Origin: Clostridiales bacterium
GTDB taxonomy: Bacteria > Bacillota > Clostridia > Oscillospirales > QAMX01
Direction of reading: 5' to 3'
Assembly: GCA_016285815.1 (NCBI GenBank)
Contig: JAEERN010000186.1
Location: forward strand, 1 to 8,844
Length of the DNA stretch: 8,844 nucleotides
Shown: one piece after another, positions 4,149-8,844 of the stretch
Numbering within the stretch: the first letter of the stretch is position 1
Layout: every line of letters starts with the position of its first letter
Notes under the pieces: generated by a model
The model's input: only the letters and a program-made list of their open reading frames with translations
Database searches by the model: none
Told to the model about the DNA's origin: nothing
Position numbers and translations under genes: made by a program

Positions 4149-6422
4149 GTGCGGATCCCAACCAAAAACATCTTCAAAAGGGCCGTCGACGCGTGCATGA
4201 GCATCCTCCTGCTCTGTCTGATGGCGTATCAGGTCACGGGCGAGGCTCTGCACGAGTGGTTCGGTATCGGGATGACGGTCCTTCTGATCGTCCACCACGT
4301 CCTGAACGTCAAGTGGTACGCCGCGCTCTTCAAGGGGAAGTACTCGGCGCTCCGCGCCGTCGGCGCGGCCGTGAACGCGCTGCTGCTGGGCTCCATCGCC
4401 CTGACGGCCCTGTGCGGGTTGTCGATGAGCGCGCACGCGGTGCCGTTCCTGTACGGGCTTTTGCCCGTCTCCTTCGCCCGGCGGTTCCACCTCGCCATGT
4501 CCTTCTGGTCCTTCGTCCTGATGGGGTTCCACCTCGGTCTGCACGTCCCGGCCATGGCCGCGGGATGGAAGGGCCGCGGGCGGTGGAAGGCCGCCGCCGC
4601 GGCGGCGGGGACTGCGGCGGCGGGCGTCGGCCTTTGGCTCTTCGTCCGAAACGGCATCCCGGACTATCTCTTTTTCCGCACGCCCTTCGCCTTTCTCGAC
4701 TACGACAAGGCCGCCGTTCTCGTCTTCGCGGAGAATCTGGCGATCCTGATCGCCTTCGTCTTCCTCGGCGCCGCCTGCGCGGCGCTTCTCAAGGCCGTCA
4801 AAGCTCCGGGCGGCGGCCGGAAGCGCCGGATGCTCTCCGTCGCCGGCCTCGTGCTCGCCGCCGCGCTGATCGGCGCTGCGCTGACGCTGGCCGCGGGATG
4901 GCCGCGGGATCCCGCGCCTTCGTGGGGAGAGCCTGCGGCGCAGACCGGACCGGCCTCCGGGGCCCGGCCGGAGATGACGGAAGCGCCGCCCGTCACTTCG
5001 TCCGCCCCGCCGGGATCCTCGGCTGAAAGCGGACCGGCACCGCAGACGACCTCCGCCTCTCCGCCTTCTTCCGACGGCGGCCCGCAGGGCTGGACGGATC
5101 CCCCGGACGTCGGCGACGGTTTCGTCCTGCTCTCCGGCGGCACGTTCCGGATGGGCAGCCCGGAGACCGAAAACTGGCGCGGCGACGACGAGACGCTGCG
5201 CGAGGTCACCGTCTCTCCGTTCTACATCGACCCCTTTGAAACGACGCAGAAGGAATATGCCCGCGTCACAGGACAGGAGCCCGGCTTCTTCCGTGGGGAG
5301 GACCTTCCGGTGGAGAGCGTTTCGTGGCTCGACGCGATCCTGTTCGCCAACGCCAAAAGCGCCGCCGCCGGTCTGACGCCCGCCTATGCCGTGACGGAGG
5401 GCCGCGTCGTCTGGGACCGCTCCGCCAACGGGTACCGCCTGCCGACGGAGGCGGAGTGGGAATATGCCTGCCGCGCCGGCACGGAGACGCCGTTCCATGC
5501 GGAGCGCTCGCTCGGCGCGGACGACGCGAATTTTTACGGCCGCTATCCCTATGAGATCGAAGAGCACTATTTCGACGACTCCGTGCTGGAGGCCCGCCCG
5601 GGCGTATACCGGCAGACTACCGTCGCCGTCGGCAGCTTTTCCGCCAGCGGATGGGGGCTGTACGATATGCACGGCAACGTCAACGAGTGGTGCTGGGACG
5701 CCTACGGCACGTATGACCCGCAGGACGCCGCCGATCCCGCGGGCGCGCCGTCCGGGGCGCGCCGCGTCTATCGCGGCGGCGGCTGGAACGACTTCGGGAA
5801 AAACCTGCGAAGCGCCTACCGCGCGGCGGGACAGCCCGATCTGAAGGCCGCCAACCTCGGTGTGCGCCTGGTCCGCAGCGCGGCTGGTCTTCCGCAGACC
5901 GTCGCCGCAGACGGGATCGCGCCCGCCGAAACGGCCGGAGATCGCGTGCTGATCGCCTTTTTCTCCTGGGGCGGCAACACGCGCGGCATCGCGCGGGAGA
6001 TCCAGCGGCAGACCGGCGCCGACCTGTTCGAGATCGCGCCCGTCCGCCCCTATTCCGCGGACTATAACACCGTTTTGATGGAAGCGCAGGAGGACCAGCA
6101 CCGACAGGCGCGGCCGGAGCTTTTGGATCCGCCCGCGAGCCTCGACGGGTACGACGTGATCCTGCTGGGCTATCCCAACTGGTGGGCGTCGATCCCCATG
6201 TCGGTCGCGTCGTTTCTGGAGCGATACGACTTTTCCGGCAAGACCGTCGTCCCGTTCTGCTCTCACGGCGGCGGCCGGTTCGGCCAGAGCCTGACGGCCA
6301 TCGCCAAGCTCGCCCCCGACGCCGTTCTGGGGAAGGGGCTGTCCGTCCACTACTCCGGCGGGGCCTCTCTCCCGGAGGACGTGTCCGCGTGGCTGGACGA
6401 AAACGGCGTCGGGCGAAAGTAA
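4149..6422 (+). CDS. Membrane cytochrome-like (DUF4405) – FGE-like – flavodoxin triple-domain fusion
   Basis: 757 residues. Residues 1-250 contain seven predicted helices (about 13-30, 36-55, 73-97, 112-138, 147-166, 188-216, 229-250). The first four match the DUF4405 pattern, with candidate haem histidines H35, H49/H50, H114 and H128/H132. Basic loops (56-69, 140-147, 217-228) alternate correctly for a cytoplasmic N-terminus, which puts everything after residue 250 outside. A Pro/Ser/Thr-rich linker (about 251-322) leads to an FGE/SUMF1-type domain (323-576: GFVLLSGGTFRMGSP, YRLPTEAEWEYACRAG, GLYDMHGNVNEW, RVYRGGGWND), then a Flavodoxin_4-type domain (598-753: SWGGNTRG loop, GYPNWWASIP). The FGE-like part lacks the catalytic cysteine pair. 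I chose GTG 4149 because GGGGGG lies 7 bases upstream in a context nearly identical to the tetR start; ATG 4125, overlapping the previous stop, is possible but has no ribosome binding site. Confidence 0.88.
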   Translation: MRIPTKNIFKRAVDACMSILLLCLMAYQVTGEALHEWFGIGMTVLLIVHHVLNVKWYAALFKGKYSALRAVGAAVNALLLGSIALTALCGLSMSAHAVPFLYGLLPVSFARRFHLAMSFWSFVLMGFHLGLHVPAMAAGWKGRGRWKAAAAAAGTAAAGVGLWLFVRNGIPDYLFFRTPFAFLDYDKAAVLVFAENLAILIAFVFLGAACAALLKAVKAPGGGRKRRMLSVAGLVLAAALIGAALTLAAGWPRDPAPSWGEPAAQTGPASGARPEMTEAPPVTSSAPPGSSAESGPAPQTTSASPPSSDGGPQGWTDPPDVGDGFVLLSGGTFRMGSPETENWRGDDETLREVTVSPFYIDPFETTQKEYARVTGQEPGFFRGEDLPVESVSWLDAILFANAKSAAAGLTPAYAVTEGRVVWDRSANGYRLPTEAEWEYACRAGTETPFHAERSLGADDANFYGRYPYEIEEHYFDDSVLEARPGVYRQTTVAVGSFSASGWGLYDMHGNVNEWCWDAYGTYDPQDAADPAGAPSGARRVYRGGGWNDFGKNLRSAYRAAGQPDLKAANLGVRLVRSAAGLPQTVAADGIAPAETAGDRVLIAFFSWGGNTRGIAREIQRQTGADLFEIAPVRPYSADYNTVLMEAQEDQHRQARPELLDPPASLDGYDVILLGYPNWWASIPMSVASFLERYDFSGKTVVPFCSHGGGRFGQSLTAIAKLAPDAVLGKGLSVHYSGGASLPEDVSAWLDENGVGRK

Positions 6423-6441
6423 CGGGACAGGCGCCCTACCC

Positions 6442-6459
6442 GCCGGCGTGCCGGCCGGC
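6442..6459. other. G+C hairpin after the operon
   Basis: GCCGGC (6442-6447) and GCCGGC (6454-6459) can pair around a six-base loop, 19 bases after the last stop codon of the operon. No T run follows, so on its own it is more likely a 3'-end stabilising stem than a terminator. Confidence 0.4.
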
Positions 6460-6493
6460 AGACGGAAGAAAAAGGCGGCACTCTCTCAAAACG

Positions 6494-6511
6494 GGAGATC
6501 GTCTCCTTTTT
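6494..6511 (+). terminator. Weak intrinsic terminator of the tetR operon
   Basis: GGAGA (6494-6498), loop TCG, TCTCC (6502-6506), then T5 (6507-6511). The stem is only five pairs, so termination may be partial. The T run directly abuts the -35 region of the next promoter, an economical arrangement also echoed ahead of the promoter at 8360. Confidence 0.5.
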
Positions 6512-6516
6512 CCGGC

Positions 6517-6545
6517 TTGAAAAGCCCGGCTGGAAGAGGTATGAT
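6517..6545 (+). promoter_or_regulatory. Promoter of the MBL-rubredoxin / flavoprotein operon
   Basis: TTGAAA (6517-6522), a 17-base spacer and TATGAT (6540-6545). The predicted start near 6552 leaves a leader of about 80 bases. The 13 bases ending in the TTGA of the -35 are identical to those at 8351-8363, ahead of the gamma-glutamyltransferase-like gene. No TGACAC palindrome is present, so control differs from that of the tetR operon. Confidence 0.7.
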
Positions 6546-6565
6546 ATACGATAAAAGGATGGATG

Positions 6566-6614
6566 GCCCGCGGCGGTCTGCGGCGGGCAAGTCTCGGCGC
6601 GCATCGGCGCGCCG
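6566..6614 (+). other. Structured mRNA leader with two G+C hairpins
   Basis: Two stems lie between the promoter and the ribosome binding site at 6621-6626: GCCCGC/GCGGGC (6566-6571 with 6583-6588) and an 8-bp stem CGGCGCGC/GCGCGCCG (6595-6602 with 6607-6614) with an ATCG loop. Both are stable in principle, but neither hides the ribosome binding site. They do not match a riboswitch class I recognise. A role in mRNA stability is possible; chance in G+C-rich DNA cannot be excluded. Confidence 0.4.
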
Positions 6615-6634
6615 CCGTCAGGGAGGAACGGAAC

Positions 6635-7576
6635 ATGGAGATCAAAGCGGTCAAATTCAGAAGAGACGGGTTCTACACCCAGCCCTTCGCCTTCGGCGGC
6701 GAAGAGGGCATGGACAAGTTCGACAAAGAGGTCCGCTATCGCGGCAGCCTGCAGAACTATCTGATCGACACCGGCGACGAGGTGATCCTGGTGGACACCG
6801 GTCTGCCGGCCGGCACGCCGGAGGAGCACCCGGACGAGACGAGCCTCGCCTTCACCGGCCGCGACGTCTGCACCTATCTGGAAGCCCTCGCCGCTCTCGG
6901 CTATCGGCCGGAGCAGGTGACGAAGATCCTGCTGACCCACAGGCACGCCGACCATTCCGGCGAGCTGCGGTCGTTCCCGAACGCCCGGATCTACGTCAAC
7001 GAGGACGAGCTGCCCGCCGACGAGCTGCAGGGGCTTCCGAACCTCGTCCCCGTCCGGTTCACGGACGGCGCGTACTACAACTTCCCCGAAAGTCAGAAGA
7101 TCTGCGACGGGGTCACCTACGTCAGGGCCAAGGGCCACACCAACGGCAACAGCATCGTCATCGCGGAGAGCGGCGGTCTGTTCTATATGCTCCACGGGGA
7201 CGTCACCTATGTGGACGAGGCGCTCTACGCCAACAAGCTCTCCGTGGTGTTCGACGATCCCGCCGCCGCCCGCGAGACGCTGGACCGGGTGCGCGCGTTC
7301 ATCCGGAACCACCCGACGGTCTATTGCGGCACCCACACGCCGCAGGGCTATGAGAACCTCGAGGCCCGGCGCGTGACGGATCTGGACCACCCGGCCGAAA
7401 CCGTCTTCGCGGAATACGACTTTTCCGCGGCCGGGGCCTCCGGGAAATACGTCTGCTCGATCTGCGGCTACGTCTACGACCCCGCCGAGCACGACGGCAC
7501 GGCCTTCGAGGACCTGCCCGCGGATTGGAAGTGCCCGCGCTGCAGACAGCCGAAAGAAAAGTTCAACCGGGCGTGA
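6635..7576 (+). CDS. Metallo-beta-lactamase-fold hydrolase with C-terminal rubredoxin domain
   Basis: 313 residues. Residues about 35-240 form a metallo-beta-lactamase domain: LVDTGLP (52-58), the metal motif THRHADH (H102, H104, D106, H107), GHTNGNS (H168), HGDV (D189) and GTHTP (H234). The HxHxDH motif fits the binuclear zinc hydrolases (glyoxalase II, lactonases); flavodiiron proteins carry HxExDH instead. Residues about 270-310 are a rubredoxin: KYVCSICGYVYDP and DLPADWKCPRC give the four iron ligands C274, C277, C300 and C303. Rubredoxin carries single electrons, which is unexpected on a simple hydrolase, so the protein may be a redox enzyme or be redox regulated. ATG 6635 has GGGAGG eight bases upstream. 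It is followed after 44 bases by the flavoprotein gene, with a promoter before and a terminator after the pair. Domains are certain, the reaction is not. Confidence 0.93.
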   Translation: MEIKAVKFRRDGFYTQPFAFGGEEGMDKFDKEVRYRGSLQNYLIDTGDEVILVDTGLPAGTPEEHPDETSLAFTGRDVCTYLEALAALGYRPEQVTKILLTHRHADHSGELRSFPNARIYVNEDELPADELQGLPNLVPVRFTDGAYYNFPESQKICDGVTYVRAKGHTNGNSIVIAESGGLFYMLHGDVTYVDEALYANKLSVVFDDPAAARETLDRVRAFIRNHPTVYCGTHTPQGYENLEARRVTDLDHPAETVFAEYDFSAAGASGKYVCSICGYVYDPAEHDGTAFEDLPADWKCPRCRQPKEKFNRA

Positions 7577-7620
7577 GCGCCCACGCGGAAGCGGAAACGA
7601 CGGAACGGAGGGAGACGGCA

Positions 7621-8256
7621 ATGAACAAAAAGATCGTCGCGGTCAACGCAGGCCCCAGGATGGGCTGGAACACGGAAACGCTGATCTCAGAGGCAGAGCG
7701 GGGGGCCCGAGCCGCCGGCGCGGCCGTAGAGCGGTTCGACCTGTTCCGGCTGGACCGCTACACCGGCTGTATCTCCTGTTTCGGGTGCAAGCGGGAAAAG
7801 TTCAAGGGCCGCTGCGTCTGCCGCGACGGACTGACCCCGGTGCTGGACGCGATCCGCGGATCGGACGGTCTGATTCTCGGCTCGCCGAACTATCTGTCCG
7901 AGCTGACCGCCTCGTTCCGTGCGCTCTACGAGCGGCTGGTCTTCCAGAACCTGACCTACAACACGGAGGTCCCCTGCTGCCGCGAGCGCCCGATCCCCGT
8001 GCTGCTGATCATGACCAGCAACGCCCCGGACGACAGCTATCGCGGCCTGATGCAGCGCTATCGGCAGACGCTGGACCGCTTCGTCGGTCCGACGGAGGTG
8101 CTGATCTGCGGCGACACCCTTCAGCTCAAAGACTACGGCAAAACGGACTGGCCCTGGACGCTGTTCGACCCGGAGGCCAAGCGGATCCGGCACGAGACGG
8201 TCTTCCCGGCGGAGAGGGAAAAGGCCTTCCGGCTGGGCGCGGCGCTGGCGGGATAG
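7621..8256 (+). CDS. NADPH-dependent FMN reductase / iron-sulfur flavoprotein-like
   Basis: 211 residues with a flavodoxin-like fold: strand KIVAVNAGPRMGWNTETL (phosphate-binding loop), helix, then the cysteine cluster C50-x2-C53-x2-C56-x8-C65-x-C67, and GLILGSPNYLSELTASFRALYERL (83-106), the second flavin loop typical of the NADPH:FMN reductase family. Iron-sulfur flavoproteins of anaerobes have a compact CxxCxxC followed by a fourth cysteine after 4-7 residues; here the gap is eight with a fifth cysteine close by, so a [4Fe-4S] cluster is likely but not certain. Such proteins pass electrons from ferredoxin or NAD(P)H to quinones, oxygen or peroxide. ATG 7621 has GGAGGGAG six bases upstream. 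The rubredoxin-bearing gene just before it may be a redox partner. A strong terminator follows. Confidence 0.88.
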   Translation: MNKKIVAVNAGPRMGWNTETLISEAERGARAAGAAVERFDLFRLDRYTGCISCFGCKREKFKGRCVCRDGLTPVLDAIRGSDGLILGSPNYLSELTASFRALYERLVFQNLTYNTEVPCCRERPIPVLLIMTSNAPDDSYRGLMQRYRQTLDRFVGPTEVLICGDTLQLKDYGKTDWPWTLFDPEAKRIRHETVFPAEREKAFRLGAALAG

Positions 8257-8282
8257 GCCCCGGCGCCTCTGTGCGGTCTTTT

Positions 8283-8321
8283 CGAGGCTGCGCGCGGTCC
8301 CGCGCGCAGCCTCGTTTTTTT
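8283..8321 (+). terminator. Strong intrinsic terminator of the MBL-rubredoxin operon
   Basis: A 14-bp perfect stem (8283-8296 with 8301-8314) with a GTCC loop, followed by T7 (8315-8321), 26 bases after the flavoprotein stop. It cleanly separates this unit from the next promoter. Confidence 0.93.
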
Positions 8322-8359
8322 CCGCGGGGCCGCCGGCGAAGGGAAAACGCTTTTCCGGC

Positions 8360-8388
8360 TTGATTGACGGGTCGGGCTGTGGTATACT
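8360..8388 (+). promoter_or_regulatory. Promoter of the gamma-glutamyltransferase-like gene
   Basis: TTGATT (8360-8365), a 17-base spacer and TATACT (8383-8388), with TGG directly before the -10 (extended -10, TGnTATACT). The expected start of transcription is near 8395. The alternative -35 TTGACG at 8364 is only 13 bases from the -10 and is less likely. Confidence 0.75.
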
Positions 8389-8401
8389 GGTTTCAAAGGA
8401 T

Positions 8402-8420
8402 CCCCGGCCTCCCGCCGGGG
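8402..8420 (+). other. Hairpin at the 5' end of the GGT-like mRNA
   Basis: CCCCGGC (8402-8408) and GCCGGGG (8414-8420) form a 7-bp stem with a five-base loop, within about ten bases of the predicted transcript start and followed by A5. No T run follows, so it is not a terminator. A 5'-terminal stem of this kind commonly protects mRNA; that role is inferred here. Confidence 0.5.
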
Positions 8421-8448
8421 AAAAACGCCCGAAACGAGGTGTTCCGGC

Positions 8449-8844
8449 ATGGTTTTCGACTTTGATCCGACGATGCACAAGTACCCGTCCCGGCGGTTCC
8501 CGATCTACGCCCGGGGCGGCATGGTCAACTGCTCCACGCCTCAGGCCGCTTCCGCGGGGCTGGAGATCCTGCGGCTCGGCGGGAACGCCATGGACGCCGC
8601 CGTGGCGGCGGCCGCCGCGCTCACTGTCGTGGAGCCGACGTCCAACGGGCTGGGCTCGGACGCCTTCGCCCTGATCTGGTCGGAGAAGGATCAGCGGCTC
8701 TTCGGTCTGAACTCCAGCGGACGCTCTCCCCTGCTGGCCTCCGTCGAGCGGCTCCGGAAGGACGGGCTCGGCGCGGACGGCAGGATGCCCCGCCGCGGCT
8801 GGGCCTCCGTCACCGTTCCCGGCGCGGTGAAGGCGTGGGCCGCC
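8449..8844 (+). CDS. Gamma-glutamyltransferase-like protein, N-terminal part (3' end outside window)
   Basis: 132 codons are visible and the frame is open at the window edge. After a short lead comes the family's N-terminal signature: GGMVNCSTPQAASAGLEILRL, GGNAMDAAVAAAAALTVVEP and TSNGLGSDAFALIW. In gamma-glutamyltransferases this segment builds the large subunit core; the catalytic threonine that is freed by self-cleavage lies far downstream and cannot be seen. No signal peptide is present, unlike periplasmic GGTs, so this resembles the cytoplasmic YwrD-like branch. The GLGSD where classical GGTs have G-x-G-G-D is the form I associate with that branch. Such enzymes move or hydrolyse gamma-glutamyl groups, for example of glutathione. 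ATG 8449 is preceded by GAGGTG, seven bases upstream, and by its own promoter and terminator-separated neighbour. Not obviously linked to the redox operons. Confidence 0.88.
   Translation, partial: MVFDFDPTMHKYPSRRFPIYARGGMVNCSTPQAASAGLEILRLGGNAMDAAVAAAAALTVVEPTSNGLGSDAFALIWSEKDQRLFGLNSSGRSPLLASVERLRKDGLGADGRMPRRGWASVTVPGAVKAWAA

Noticed and set aside
3888..6350. Long open frame of 820 codons on the minus strand
   Set aside because: It lies opposite the membrane-FGE-flavodoxin gene, is Arg/Gly/Ala-rich with no recognisable domain, and arises from high third-position G+C of the real gene.
3382..6422. Covalent ApbE-type flavinylation site
   Set aside because: The SGA-containing stretches (SGARPE, SGARRV) lack the following Thr/Ser needed for the motif.
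6635..7576. Flavodiiron-type oxygen/NO reductase
   Set aside because: The metal motif is HxHxDH, not HxExDH, and no flavodoxin domain is attached.

Overview
The window is a G+C-rich stretch of bacterial chromosome with every convincing gene on the + strand. Near-consensus sigma-A promoters (TTGACA/TTGATT, 17-base spacers, TATACT/TATGAT), purine-rich ribosome binding sites, U-tract terminators, a surface protein with CnaB repeats and a sortase-like tail, and many anaerobe-type redox proteins (rubredoxin, flavodoxins, iron-sulfur flavoprotein) suggest a Gram-positive anaerobe. I favour a high-G+C gut-type Clostridia; Coriobacteriia is the main alternative. This assignment is inference. Layout: (1) 2-1291, the 3' end of a large surface protein built of 90-residue CnaB domains, closed by a perfect palindromic, probably bidirectional terminator. 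(2) 1364-1519, a probable 5'-truncated minus-strand gene remnant that ends at the same terminator. (3) 1547-6422, a compact five-gene operon: TetR-type repressor, small ABM-type monooxygenase-like protein, carboxymuconolactone decarboxylase/cupin fusion, flavodoxin lipoprotein, and a 757-residue membrane protein joining a DUF4405-like cytochrome domain, a formylglycine-generating-enzyme-like domain and a C-terminal flavodoxin. Its promoter is bracketed by two copies of the same perfect palindrome, so TetR probably controls itself and the whole operon. (4) 6517-8321, a second redox unit with its own promoter and strong terminator: metallo-beta-lactamase/rubredoxin fusion and an iron-sulfur-flavoprotein-like NADPH:FMN reductase. 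(5) 8360-8844, a promoter and the N-terminal 132 codons of a gamma-glutamyltransferase-like protein, cut by the window edge. The most interesting part is the operon at 1547-6422. Charge distribution in the large membrane protein predicts seven helices, cytoplasmic N-terminus, and the FGE-like and flavodoxin domains outside the cell. The gene just before it encodes a second flavodoxin anchored outside by a lipobox cysteine. Together they look like an extracytoplasmic flavin electron-transfer module, in which flavodoxin domains take the place of the covalently flavinylated domains usually associated with this kind of membrane cytochrome. The small oxygenase/CMD/cupin proteins and the TetR switch suggest it responds to a small, perhaps aromatic or quinone-like, molecule. 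The ligand and substrate cannot be read from the sequence.
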